Source: Nonomuraea sp. NBC_00507
GTDB lineage: Bacteria > Actinomycetota > Actinomycetes > Streptosporangiales > Streptosporangiaceae
Direction of reading: 5' to 3'
NCBI RefSeq assembly: GCF_036013525.1
Contig: NZ_CP107853.1
Location: 310,001 to 374,000, forward strand
DNA length: 64,000 nt
Both the position numbers and the translations under genes were made by a program. Shown here in pieces: positions 23,981-32,741 of the stretch; the stretch's first letter is position 1; every line of letters begins with the position of its first letter. Below the pieces are notes generated by a model. That model saw only the letters and a program-made list of their open reading frames with translations, had not been told where the DNA came from and searched no databases.

Positions 23981-23996
23981 CTACCGCCATCCCAAC

Positions 23997-24050
23997 ATGC
24001 AGCCGTTTGACTGCATAATCACAATAGGCAGCCAAACAGCTGCATGTCAA
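23997..24050 (-). promoter_or_regulatory. ArsR-SRPBCC promoter with operator in the spacer
   Basis: On the minus strand TTGACA (24045-24050) and TATTGT (24021-24026) are 18 nt apart. A dyad GCAG-N8-CTGC (24028-24043) occupies the spacer, and a second copy in reverse orientation (23999-24014, TGCAG-N8-CTGCA) covers the start-site region. Both fit GCAGCYGTTTGRCTGC. This is a textbook autorepressed promoter layout. Confidence 0.65.
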
Positions 24051-24215
24051 TCATGCACAGCGGAACGTAGGTCGAGGGGTTGGCTTGCTGGACGTGGCGG
24101 TGTATCTCGCGGCGATCTTGAGCATGTCCCGCTGAGGAACCTCGGACCGACGGACGATCATGCGCGGTTGGCGGGCTCGGGCCATGGCACATAGGTCATG
24201 ACCCGAGCGCGAAGG

Positions 24216-24929
24216 TCAGTCCTGCAGGACGGTTGCCAGGCGTTCCTGGCGGAGGGCCTCGTAGCGGGAGTCGTCGAGCGGGGCCAGCTGCCCGGCCCGC
24301 CACGACAGCAGCAGGTCAGCCAGCGCGGGGTTGCGGGCCAGCGCCGGCCCGTGCAGGTATGTGCCGACCACGTGGCCCGCGTAGCAACCCTCGAAGCCGT
24401 CACCGTTCCCGACGCCCTTGATCGTCCTGGACAGCGGCCTGACGCCGGGACCCAGGTGGGTGACACCCATGTGGTTTTCGAATCCGGTCAGCGTCGGCAG
24501 GTTGAGCGTGGCGTCCACCTCGGCGACCAGCTCGCCCACCGCCCGGGCGGGGCCGCGGGAGCTGGCGATGTCGAGAAGGCTGATCCCGTCCACGGGCTGG
24601 CCTTCTTCGCCGCCGAACGTGCTTCCCATGATCTGGTAACCGGCGCACACCGCCAGCAGGGCGGCCCCGGAGGCGACGGCGCGGTGGAGGCCGCCGTCCT
24701 TGCGCAGGCGCTGGGCGGCCAGGATCTGGGGCCGGTCCTCGCCGCCGCCGATCAGGTAGATGTCGCCGCTCTCCGGGACCGGGTCCGCCGACCGTACGTG
24801 AATCGTCTCCGTCTGGATTCCCCGGCGCTGCGCCCGCTGCTCCAGGACGAGGACGTTGCCCTGGTCCCCGTACGTGCTCAGCAGGTCGGGATAGATCCAG
24901 ACGATGCGCAGGACGCTGTCAGACGGCAC
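24216..24929 (-). CDS. gatD: Lipid II isoglutaminyl synthase, glutaminase subunit GatD
   Basis: This is a 237-residue class I (CobB/CobQ-like) glutamine amidotransferase subunit that supplies ammonia to MurT. It has the catalytic cysteine in LLAVCAGYQIMG and histidine in GTYLHGPALARNP, plus an N-terminal strand VWIYPDLLSTYGDQGN typical of GatD. The GTG at 24929 overlaps murT by 11 bp. The MurT/GatD complex amidates the D-glutamate of lipid II to isoglutamine. Confidence 0.93.
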   Translation of the reverse strand: MPSDSVLRIVWIYPDLLSTYGDQGNVLVLEQRAQRRGIQTETIHVRSADPVPESGDIYLIGGGEDRPQILAAQRLRKDGGLHRAVASGAALLAVCAGYQIMGSTFGGEEGQPVDGISLLDIASSRGPARAVGELVAEVDATLNLPTLTGFENHMGVTHLGPGVRPLSRTIKGVGNGDGFEGCYAGHVVGTYLHGPALARNPALADLLLSWRAGQLAPLDDSRYEALRQERLATVLQD

Positions 24930-26148
24930 GACCGAACTCCGATCGGATCTGCTGGAAGGCGGTGTAGTTGGCGATCACGTCGACCCGGCCGGGCGGCTGC
25001 ATGGCCAGCGCCTCCGAGAACGTGTTGCACAGGGTGAACGGCACGTCCGCCACGTCGAGCCGGAGGGCCAGGTCGAGGCGGCGTTGGCCGGTGACGAAGA
25101 CGGGACGGCCGCGCAGGATGCGGTAGTCGACGTCCCACAACCAGGACGTGTCGCGGCCGTCAGGGCCTTGCGCGTTGACCGAGAGGATGATCGGCAGCTG
25201 CGGGTCGGCGACGTCGAACGCCTCCAGCCAGCCTGCCGGGTTTTTCGCCAGCAGCAGCCGGGCGTGGCGCCCTTCGCGCTCGACCGTCGTGTAGCGGCCG
25301 GCCACCGAGGTGACCTCGCGCAGCCGGGGCAGCGCTCGCTCCACCGGCACCCCGAACGCCTCCGCGACCGCCAGCGCCATCACCGCGTTGGAGCGGTTGG
25401 CCAGGCCGGGAAGCTGGATGTCCAGCTGCCACCGCTGCCCGCGCGGGTCGACGGCCACCTCGTCGTCCAGCGCCCACTGCGGCTCCGGCCGGTGGAACGT
25501 GCACTCGCGGCAGGCCCAGAAGGCGTCCTTGCGGTCGAGCGGGCCGCCGCACTCGGGGCAGCACCAGGAGTCTTCCTTCCACCGCTGCCCGCCGGCGACC
25601 CAGGTGACCTTGGCGGCCGTGGAGGCGCCCCAGGTGACGAGCGGGTCGTCGCAGTTGGCGATGACGTGGGTGGGCTTGCCCGACAGCGCCCTGCGCCACT
25701 TCTGGGCCAGCAGCCAGATCTCGGCTGCGCGGTCCATCTGGTCGCGGCTGAGGTTCATGAGACAGACGACGCCTGCGCCAGTCGTGTCGAGGACCTCGGG
25801 CAGGTATTTCTCGTCCACCTCCAGCACGCCGTAGGGGGCGGCCTTGTGCTGGGACAGCGCTGAGACGTGGCCGGCCGGCATGTTGGCGCCGAACGCGTTG
25901 GTCGCCACCTCGCCGAGCTCGAGCAGCGCCGAGGTGATCAGCCTGGTGGTGGTGGTCTTGCCGTTGGTGGCGCTGACCAGGGCCAGCTTGCGATCGTGGG
26001 CCAGCTTGCGCAGGAGGTCGGGCTCGAGCAACAGGCCGACCCGCCCGCCGATCACCGAGCCGTCGCCGCGCCCGGTCATCCTGGACAGCGTGGCGGCACT
26101 GCGTCCCAGGGCGCTGGCGAGCTGAGCCCGCAGAGGAAGCTGGGTCAT
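24919..26148 (-). CDS. murT: Lipid II isoglutaminyl synthase, Mur ligase subunit MurT
   Basis: This is a 409-residue Mur-ligase-like protein. It shows the ATP-binding ATNGKTTTTRL, the central ligase domain with VLEVDEKYLPEV, a four-cysteine zinc ribbon (CPECGG ... CREC) specific to MurT, and a C-terminal DUF1727 domain ending in FQQIRSEFGRA. It activates D-Glu of lipid II with ATP. Two in-frame ATGs (26148 and 26154) are possible; TAGGAT at 26157-26162 on the minus strand would place a leaderless transcript near 26148-26150, so I use 26148. It is in an operon with gatD. Confidence 0.93.
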   Translation of the reverse strand: MTQLPLRAQLASALGRSAATLSRMTGRGDGSVIGGRVGLLLEPDLLRKLAHDRKLALVSATNGKTTTTRLITSALLELGEVATNAFGANMPAGHVSALSQHKAAPYGVLEVDEKYLPEVLDTTGAGVVCLMNLSRDQMDRAAEIWLLAQKWRRALSGKPTHVIANCDDPLVTWGASTAAKVTWVAGGQRWKEDSWCCPECGGPLDRKDAFWACRECTFHRPEPQWALDDEVAVDPRGQRWQLDIQLPGLANRSNAVMALAVAEAFGVPVERALPRLREVTSVAGRYTTVEREGRHARLLLAKNPAGWLEAFDVADPQLPIILSVNAQGPDGRDTSWLWDVDYRILRGRPVFVTGQRRLDLALRLDVADVPFTLCNTFSEALAMQPPGRVDVIANYTAFQQIRSEFGRAV

Positions 26149-26263
26149 GCCCATGGATCCTAGTCGGCGTTGGCCACAACTCTGGAGACGCGCGCGTAAA
26201 CACGGTCTCGTTTGGCAGCCCCGGGTCGAACGCTCGCACCGGTGCGGGCGGGGCACCAACCCG

Positions 26264-29233
26264 TTACGGCAGCGTCGGGGAGGGCTCAGCGAAGGTGATC
26301 TCGGGGACGCCGCCGTGGTCGAACGGCAGGACGAAGCGCCGCGGCCAGGACAGCACGCCTTCCAGCCACCCGGCCCCCATGGTCTGCCCCACGTGCCGGA
26401 TCCGGGTCGACGACTCGATGCCGATCGCGACGGTCGTGATGTCCCGCTGCACGCTCTCGTTCTCGTCGTCCCCCAAGATGACCCGCCAGGCCAGCGCCCG
26501 GTTGCGATCCACCTCCATCGACAGCGGGTGGTGCCGCAGCGCCTTGGCCCGATGGCCGAGCAGCTCCGTGTGCACCCGATCCACAGGGGCGGAGCCGTTG
26601 CCGTTGGGCGAGCGGAAGAGCGTGTACTCCATGGGCGGGGCGGGGTCACGCAGGTTCGGGGCGGGCCGGTCGTACGGGAAGAGCCTGTCCACCTCGTGCA
26701 GCCACCGCACCTGGGGGATGACCCACGACGCCCCAGGACGTTCGCCCCCGCCGTCGAGGCCCGCGAGCAGGCGTGTGGCCGTCTCCGCGGCCTTCTCGGT
26801 GAGCAGTGCGGGGTTGAACCAGGTGCGCAACGACCAGGCGCGGCGCTGCACCGCACGCTCGATCAGGGTGGCCAGGAGGCATTCGCGCCGCCGCGCCGGC
26901 AGGTCGGACCAGGCGGCGGACAGGGCGCGGGGCACTCCGGGGAGCGGCCGGTTGCTGACGTAGGCGAGGACGACGGTGTCGCACCAGATGCGCAGCCACG
27001 CCCAGTCCGGGGCGTCGGCGAGCACGTCCGCCTCGCGCAGCTCGACGAGCGTGCACGCCTGCCCGGTGTGGCACTGCGCGCCGCACGCCGCCGACCTGCG
27101 GCCCCGGATGGGCGGCGGAGGGCCGGGCAGGACCTTCTCCCTGGACTCGCCGAGCGGTACGCGGACCCGCAGGGGCCGGTCCATCCCGTCGGCGAAGACC
27201 GCGGCCGAGCCCGGCTGGAGCGAGACCACGTGCCGGGACTGCTCCTCGCTCAGGTTCATGGCGGCGCCGACGAGCTTCCTGTCGTCCTCGGCGGGCAGCC
27301 GGTGCACGACCTTGAGCGCGGTGTTCTTGACGACGTCGGAGACGAGCTTGGTGGGGATCTGCTCGGCCACGACGATGCCCTCGCCGTACGCCCTGATCTC
27401 GGCGAGCAGCCCGGCCAGCAGCTCCACGGCATGCGTGGAGGCCCGCCCGTGGCCGCGGTCGCGCAGCAGCCGGTGGGCCTCCTCGATCACGATGACGTGG
27501 CGCAGCTCGTGGGTCTTCTCCTTACGCGCCCGCATCCGCAGGTGCTCGACGATCCGGATGATCAGCGTGCCCATGAGGAACGCCTTGTCCTCGTCGTTGG
27601 CCACGTCCTCGATGGCCAGGACGACGTCGCGTTCGAGCAGGCCGCCGATGTCGGCGGGGTGGCCGCCCTCGAAGAAGCGCCCGGCCGAGCCGACTCTCAA
27701 GGACCGCAGCCGGAGCGAGATGAAGCCCTCGACGTCGGCCTGGACCTCGCGGCCGTACCCGATCTCCTTGATCACGTCCATGGCGTGCTGCTGGAGCTGT
27801 TCGAGGGTGGGGACGCTGGGCGGGACGTTGGAGCCGGGGATCGCGCCGCCGGTGACGACGTCCCAGCCGGTGGCCTCGTAGACGCGCTGCAGAGCCAGCG
27901 ACATGATCTGCGGGAACGGCTCCTCGGCGTCGAAGGCGGCCATGAACAATGCCCTCACCATGTCGATGTGGGCCTGGACCGGGTAGCCCGGCTCGGGTTC
28001 GAGCGGGTTGATGCTGAACGGCACGCCGTCCGGCGCCGACGGGTTGATCACGGTGACCGGCTCTTCGACGCGGCCGGCCATGGCGGCGTACTCGGACTTG
28101 GCCGGCTCGATGGCCAGCCACGGGATGCGTGCCCTGCTGAGCTGCTCCAGCAGGTGCCTGACCGTCTGCGACTTGCCCGAGCCGGTCGCCCCGGTGACGA
28201 ACGCGTGCCTGTTGAGGGTGGCCAGCGGCACCCGGAACGTCCCGACGCCCCGGTCCTGCCCGTCGAGGATCTCCCCCAGCTCCAGCTCGCCGCCCTCGGC
28301 CTCGGAGGTCACGTCGAAGAAGCCCGAGTCGAGGACGCGTACGCCGGGCACCTCCCGCCTGGGCAGCCCGGCCAGCGCCGCGAGCGCTCCCGCGGTGGCG
28401 GCGAACGGGGCGGCGGCGCCGTCGGCGGGATCCTGCATGGTGATCGCGAGAGCCTCCGACAGCGAGTAGACCGCGCCGTGCGAGCTCCGCAGCCGGTAGG
28501 GGTGGTGGCTCATCTCCACCGAGCCGACCAGCACGGGCGCGATCTGCCGCAGCTCGTCGGCGGTGGCCCCGCCGGCCAGCACCCGTACGTTCCAGAGCCC
28601 CGCCTCCCTGAACGCGTCCAGCTCCTGCATGCGCCGCTCGGCCCGCTCGGCGTCGAAACGGGAGCGCTCGGAGGCGTCTCCGTACTGCCTGAGCACGTTG
28701 AGCTGGGTACGCAGGTGCGCCACCTCGGCGTCCAGCAGGTCCGTCGGCTCGGCCACCACCAGCCACGCGAACGGCCGGGACATGAGCGTGACCAGCGTCG
28801 CCTCGAAGAGCGTCGGTCGCGTCAGCTCGTCGGGGTCGCCCTTCTCCCGGCTGCCCAGCGGCGGCGCCTGGCGCCCCGGGCACGGCGTCCACACCAGGTC
28901 GGCGAGGTCGGCCAGGTATTCGTCCGACAGCTGCACGCCCCGGGCCCCACCGGGGAACAGCAGCGGCTGCGGCCCGCTCGGGTTGCCTGGCGTGTCGGTG
29001 GCCCGGCGCGGCTGGCGCGGCGGCGACAGCGGGCCCGCGTTGGTGATGAGCTCGAGCGGCGCCCCGGAACCCCGTGACAGCCAGCCGATGACGAACGGCC
29101 GGTCGCGCTGTGCCGCCGACAACACGGCGGGCAGCACGGTGACGAAATCCCACTCCGCCGACGAGCTTCGCGAGGGCGCGGCGATGGACTGGATCCGGTA
29201 CCAGGGCCCGCTCAGCGAGACGCTCGGCTGCAT
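26264..29233 (-). CDS. HerA/FtsK-like ATPase, large
   Basis: This 989-residue protein has an N-terminal region (about 1-330) without a recognised domain, then a HerA-type P-loop ATPase core. Walker A is GATGSGKS at 348-355, Walker B VIVIEEAHR near 581-589, and an AEQIP sensor-like stretch follows. The AIEPAKSEY segment after Walker A is typical of HerA/DUF87 proteins. A cysteine cluster (CGAQCHTGQAC) and a long C-terminal domain follow and are unfamiliar. HerA-type ATPases pump or translocate DNA or drive secretion. It lies 77 bp downstream of a membrane partner on the same strand. The substrate is unknown. Confidence 0.82.
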   Translation of the reverse strand: MQPSVSLSGPWYRIQSIAAPSRSSSAEWDFVTVLPAVLSAAQRDRPFVIGWLSRGSGAPLELITNAGPLSPPRQPRRATDTPGNPSGPQPLLFPGGARGVQLSDEYLADLADLVWTPCPGRQAPPLGSREKGDPDELTRPTLFEATLVTLMSRPFAWLVVAEPTDLLDAEVAHLRTQLNVLRQYGDASERSRFDAERAERRMQELDAFREAGLWNVRVLAGGATADELRQIAPVLVGSVEMSHHPYRLRSSHGAVYSLSEALAITMQDPADGAAAPFAATAGALAALAGLPRREVPGVRVLDSGFFDVTSEAEGGELELGEILDGQDRGVGTFRVPLATLNRHAFVTGATGSGKSQTVRHLLEQLSRARIPWLAIEPAKSEYAAMAGRVEEPVTVINPSAPDGVPFSINPLEPEPGYPVQAHIDMVRALFMAAFDAEEPFPQIMSLALQRVYEATGWDVVTGGAIPGSNVPPSVPTLEQLQQHAMDVIKEIGYGREVQADVEGFISLRLRSLRVGSAGRFFEGGHPADIGGLLERDVVLAIEDVANDEDKAFLMGTLIIRIVEHLRMRARKEKTHELRHVIVIEEAHRLLRDRGHGRASTHAVELLAGLLAEIRAYGEGIVVAEQIPTKLVSDVVKNTALKVVHRLPAEDDRKLVGAAMNLSEEQSRHVVSLQPGSAAVFADGMDRPLRVRVPLGESREKVLPGPPPPIRGRRSAACGAQCHTGQACTLVELREADVLADAPDWAWLRIWCDTVVLAYVSNRPLPGVPRALSAAWSDLPARRRECLLATLIERAVQRRAWSLRTWFNPALLTEKAAETATRLLAGLDGGGERPGASWVIPQVRWLHEVDRLFPYDRPAPNLRDPAPPMEYTLFRSPNGNGSAPVDRVHTELLGHRAKALRHHPLSMEVDRNRALAWRVILGDDENESVQRDITTVAIGIESSTRIRHVGQTMGAGWLEGVLSWPRRFVLPFDHGGVPEITFAEPSPTLP

Positions 29234-29310
29234 ATTTCAATCCCCCACAGACGGTTTCTTTGTCAAACTCCGCCAACCGTCAGCTCGCCACGTCGTCATT
29301 GACCATGTCA

Positions 29311-31251
29311 TTACCTGTCCTTTCGCCAGTCCAGGCGTGGCGGTGGTGGCCCGAGGTTCGGCGGTGGCTCCCCGTCGCCGTCCCGCGCGTCGGGGTCGAG
29401 CGCCAGCACCGCCTCGCGTACGTCCTCGAGCTCGCCCAGCGTGGTCTTGGGGAAGGTGAGGATGGCGGGGTTGGCGTCGGCGAGGCGTACGCGCCTGCCC
29501 TGGGCCGTGGCGTCCGTGACGATCACCGAAGTGGTGGGCAGCTGCTGAAGCTGGTGCGGCTCGACGAGGAACTCGCGCGAGCGCTGCAGCACCCGTTCCT
29601 TCTCCGCGATCTTGTCGGCGCTCCTGCCCCACTCGGTGGACGCCGTGATGTCCTCGGCGAGGTCGGCGCTGCCCTCCTCGCGCTCCTCCCTGGCATCGTC
29701 CACCTGCGAGATCGTCGAGGTGTAGCCGCCGTCGAGGCCCGGCAGCGAGTCGCTGATCGTCTCGGTGAGCTGGGCCAGCTCCAGCCGGTGCTCGGTCCCG
29801 ACGTGCTCGCTGGCGACCCGCGCGTCCTCGGCGTTGCCCAGCCGCATGAACGCCACCGCCGCGTGCCCCCGGCCCAGACGCTCCCGGACAGTAGGGGTGA
29901 GCGACCGATAGGTCAGGACAAGTCCGGTACGGGAGGTCTCACAGGCATCCATCAGCCGATCGAGCACGTCGCCCCTGAGCTTGTCCGCGCCCGCCACGAT
30001 GATCGTGTGATACCAGGGCCGGTCGGAGGCCGGCGACTGGCGCAGGATGTGGGTGAGCGCGGTGGCCACGTACGTGCCGAGCACACGGTTGCCGAACACG
30101 CCCGCCTGCCGGTCCATGCTTACCACCCGCAGCCGCGCGGGCGGCAGGCGTACGGCCTGCGTACCGAGCGTTTCCAGCTTGCGCAGCTGGGACTCCAGCG
30201 CCCAGGCCCGCTCGATCACCACCCGGTCGCTCACCCCGCGCCCGAACAACGTCCCGATGCGCTCGAGCTGCGTCGCGGTGATCAGCCCGAACCGCAGGTC
30301 GTCCCGCGGGTCGCCCACCTGCGCCAGCGCCCGCAGCGCGGCCGTGACCTGGCTGATCGTGGCGTTGTCCCCGAGGACCTCCAGGACCCGCTCGAGGATG
30401 GCGTTGTCGAAGCTGAGGTCGCGGGTCGTGCGGTGCTCCTCGCTCACGCTCACCACATGCGCCAGCACGTCCGCGAACGCCTCAGGCTTCAGCGTGGCGC
30501 CCAGATCGAGCCGGGGTAAGTCGACCGGCAGCACCCAGACCAGCGGATCGTCACCGCCCTTGCGGGCCAGCTCGATCAGGTCCTTGGCGATCGCCCCCTC
30601 GGACAGGTCCAGCACGGTCAGGTGCCCGCCGCTGTAGAGCCGCGTGGCGCCGAGCAGGGTGACCAGCGCCGACCAGCCGGGCAACGTGCCGCCGGCCACG
30701 TCGATGCGGTCGATCTCGTGCGGTACGGCCACCGCGTACCACGTGAGCTGCTTGTCGTAACGCTCCTTGGACTCCTGCCACTCGCGGTAACGCTTGGCGT
30801 GCTCCTCCTGGGCGCGGAACAGCTCTTTGTCACGTTCCTGGCGCTGGCGCTGGTCCCTGGCCTGCTGCTCCAGCACCCGGTATTTGACCGCCCGATCGCC
30901 CTGCAGCAGCGCATAACTGCAGATCCCCGCCACCCCACCGGCCGCGGCCAGCGCGACGAGCGCGAACGGCCAGGCGAGGTAGCCGGCGACGGCCACGGCC
31001 AGGATGAGCACGCTCAGCGCCAGCATGAACAGCCGGAAGATCCGTACCGGCCGGTTGAGCAGATCCTCCTGGAGCCGCTCGCGGCGCATCAGCTCGATCT
31101 CGGCGGGGTCGGGCTCGGCGGTGGCCGGCTCGTCGGCCGGTGAGGGGCGTTTGGGCGGGGGTCCCGGGTCGGCGTGCAGCAAGATGTACTGCCAGCCCAG
31201 GTAGATGCGGTCCGCCTGCAGCTGGGCATGATCGGGATGCACGTCTGTCAC
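29311..31251 (-). CDS. Membrane-anchored degenerate VirD4/FtsK-like partner protein
   Basis: This 646-residue protein has two membrane helices (about 72-92 and 93-116), a charged coiled coil (about 120-168) and a large cytosolic domain. Parts of that domain read like a TraD/VirD4-type motor: TIIVAGADKL where Walker B is expected, GLVLTYRSLTPTVRERLG, and AVAFMRLGNAEDARVASEHVG. No Walker A is visible and the Walker B acidic pair is missing, so it is probably catalytically inactive. GTG 31251 has GGAGGGTCAC upstream. It likely anchors or regulates the HerA-like ATPase encoded next. The relationship is my reading by eye and needs structure comparison. Confidence 0.6.
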   Translation of the reverse strand: MTDVHPDHAQLQADRIYLGWQYILLHADPGPPPKRPSPADEPATAEPDPAEIELMRRERLQEDLLNRPVRIFRLFMLALSVLILAVAVAGYLAWPFALVALAAAGGVAGICSYALLQGDRAVKYRVLEQQARDQRQRQERDKELFRAQEEHAKRYREWQESKERYDKQLTWYAVAVPHEIDRIDVAGGTLPGWSALVTLLGATRLYSGGHLTVLDLSEGAIAKDLIELARKGGDDPLVWVLPVDLPRLDLGATLKPEAFADVLAHVVSVSEEHRTTRDLSFDNAILERVLEVLGDNATISQVTAALRALAQVGDPRDDLRFGLITATQLERIGTLFGRGVSDRVVIERAWALESQLRKLETLGTQAVRLPPARLRVVSMDRQAGVFGNRVLGTYVATALTHILRQSPASDRPWYHTIIVAGADKLRGDVLDRLMDACETSRTGLVLTYRSLTPTVRERLGRGHAAVAFMRLGNAEDARVASEHVGTEHRLELAQLTETISDSLPGLDGGYTSTISQVDDAREEREEGSADLAEDITASTEWGRSADKIAEKERVLQRSREFLVEPHQLQQLPTTSVIVTDATAQGRRVRLADANPAILTFPKTTLGELEDVREAVLALDPDARDGDGEPPPNLGPPPPRLDWRKDR

Positions 31252-31421
31252 GTGACCCTCCGGCCGCGATATGTCGTTAGGTGTAGGGGCCAGCCCTTAT
31301 CCGCTCCGTGACAGCGTATGAGCTTCAAGCCCTGAAGCGGCAGGGTTATCGGCAATTTCGACCAGCCCGATGGGAGCATTGCGGCAGATGGGACAAGCGA
31401 TACCTACTACCATCCTTTGCC

Positions 31422-32081
31422 ATGACGGAACCCTCCGGCGGCAGCACTGACAAGCCAAGACGCCCGGTAGTGGTGCCCGCACTGGCTCTGGTGGCGTTCA
31501 CGGCCGTCGGCATCACCGCTCTGCTGGGCGGACTCAACGAACGACCCGATCCCCCACCAAAGGCGCTCAATCCAGGGCAGACGCTCGACCAGGGGCAGTT
31601 CGACACCCAGGTCGTAGAGTCGAAGGTCATCGTGGAAAAGGCGGAGAACCAGTTCGCCGAGGACAAGCGCTACCTCGACGTGGTGTTCAAAGTGACGAAC
31701 AAGACCGACCAGACCGTCAGCGTGGGCGCCGTGCCCCACGACAAGAGCCGCGGCTTCTTTTTCGGCAGCACGTTGCTGAAGATGACCCCGCAGATCAAGA
31801 CCGAGTTCGGCCCCGACTTGTTCGTCCTGTCCAAGGGCGTCACCTCCCGCCAGCTGCATCCGGGCATTCAGTCCACGGTGGTCGCCCGCTACGAGCTCGA
31901 CGCGGCCACGCAACCGCCGAAGCAGGTGAGCTATGACATGGGCGCCATGGAGCACCACGAGAACCCGCTCACCGGCGTCAGCAATTGGTTCCTGGTCAGC
32001 GAGCCGGAGCTGCTCACCAACAAGCTAGAGAACAAGGTGGTCGCCAAGATCACCCTGTCCGTCGAGCCTCAGGGGGCGTGA
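31422..32081 (+). CDS. Single-pass membrane protein with exported beta domain (1 of 3)
   Basis: This 219-residue protein has a short basic cytosolic N-terminus, one helix (about 14-36, VVPALALVAFTAVGITALLGG) and an exported domain of about 180 residues with alternating strands, resembling the immunoglobulin-like DUF4352 group without a firm match. The ATG at 31422 is preferred; the in-frame GTG at 31308 adds codons with low GC3, unlike the gene. TACCAT ends 8 nt before the ATG. It is divergent from the ATPase partner gene and its stop overlaps the next start by 1 bp (TGATG). Function unknown. Confidence 0.65.
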   Translation: MTEPSGGSTDKPRRPVVVPALALVAFTAVGITALLGGLNERPDPPPKALNPGQTLDQGQFDTQVVESKVIVEKAENQFAEDKRYLDVVFKVTNKTDQTVSVGAVPHDKSRGFFFGSTLLKMTPQIKTEFGPDLFVLSKGVTSRQLHPGIQSTVVARYELDAATQPPKQVSYDMGAMEHHENPLTGVSNWFLVSEPELLTNKLENKVVAKITLSVEPQGA

Positions 32082-32737
32082 TGACGGCCACCCAGCAGCG
32101 CGCCGCGGCCCCGCGCCGCAACCACAACCGCAGACAGGGCGCTCGTCGCGGCGGCTCGGGCTCCCGCGTCGTGCACATCGTCGCGGGCCTGATCCTGGTC
32201 GCCGGGGCGGTGGCCATCCAGTCGCTGGCGCTGTCGGCGGAGGACATGGGCATGCCGCTCACTTACACCGGCGTCAAGGGCCAGGACGTGGACGCGGGGC
32301 GGTTCTCCGTGCGCGTGCAGAAGGTCACCTCGGCCAAGGCGCTCAAGGTCGAGAACAAGAACGTCCCGACCGAGCAGATGTTCCTGGTGGTGGAGGCCGC
32401 GGCCACGGTGCCCGCCGAACCCGTGCACCTGGGCATGCCGAGCCTGCTCGCGGCCGACGGCAAGGTGTACGCCGCGAGCGACAAGATCGACAAATCCAAG
32501 ACTCTCGCCAACCCGTGGATCCAGCCGGGCTGGTGGACCACGGGCCGATTCGTGTTCGAGGTGCCGGCCTCGGCTCTGCCGGGCGCGCAGGCCGTGTTCC
32601 AGCTCCCGGTCTCCGGCCTCTACAGCGAGCCGCTGCCTCCGGAGGCGCAGATCGACCTCGGCATCGACGACGCCACCGCCAAACAGCTCACGACCGCGCC
32701 CGCAGCCGTCTTCGACCTGGACGAGAAGAAGAAGTAA
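32081..32737 (+). CDS. Single-pass membrane protein with exported beta domain (2 of 3)
   Basis: This 218-residue protein has a basic N-terminus (about 1-30, many Arg), one helix (VVHIVAGLILVAGAVAIQSLAL, about 31-52) and an exported beta-rich domain with a Trp-rich WIQPGWWTTGRFVFEVP segment. The pattern of an early FSVRVQKV strand and a late FVFEVPASAL strand resembles the neighbouring proteins and DUF4352 domains. ATG 32081 overlaps the previous stop. Function unknown; it is presumably made together with its two neighbours. Confidence 0.65.
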   Translation: MTATQQRAAAPRRNHNRRQGARRGGSGSRVVHIVAGLILVAGAVAIQSLALSAEDMGMPLTYTGVKGQDVDAGRFSVRVQKVTSAKALKVENKNVPTEQMFLVVEAAATVPAEPVHLGMPSLLAADGKVYAASDKIDKSKTLANPWIQPGWWTTGRFVFEVPASALPGAQAVFQLPVSGLYSEPLPPEAQIDLGIDDATAKQLTTAPAAVFDLDEKKK

Positions 32738-32741
32738 GGCC

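Noticed and set aside
26160..26260. tRNA-like segment between murT and the HerA gene
   Set aside because: A GTTCGA stretch is present but the stems do not pair as a T arm, and no anticodon arm can be drawn.
26147..29077. 976-codon + frame over the HerA gene
   Set aside because: It is antisense to the ATPase with Walker motifs and has no domain of its own.
31308..31421. Upstream in-frame extension of the first single-pass protein
   Set aside because: The codons are not GC3-rich and the extension would place a charged stretch before the helix; ATG 31422 fits better.
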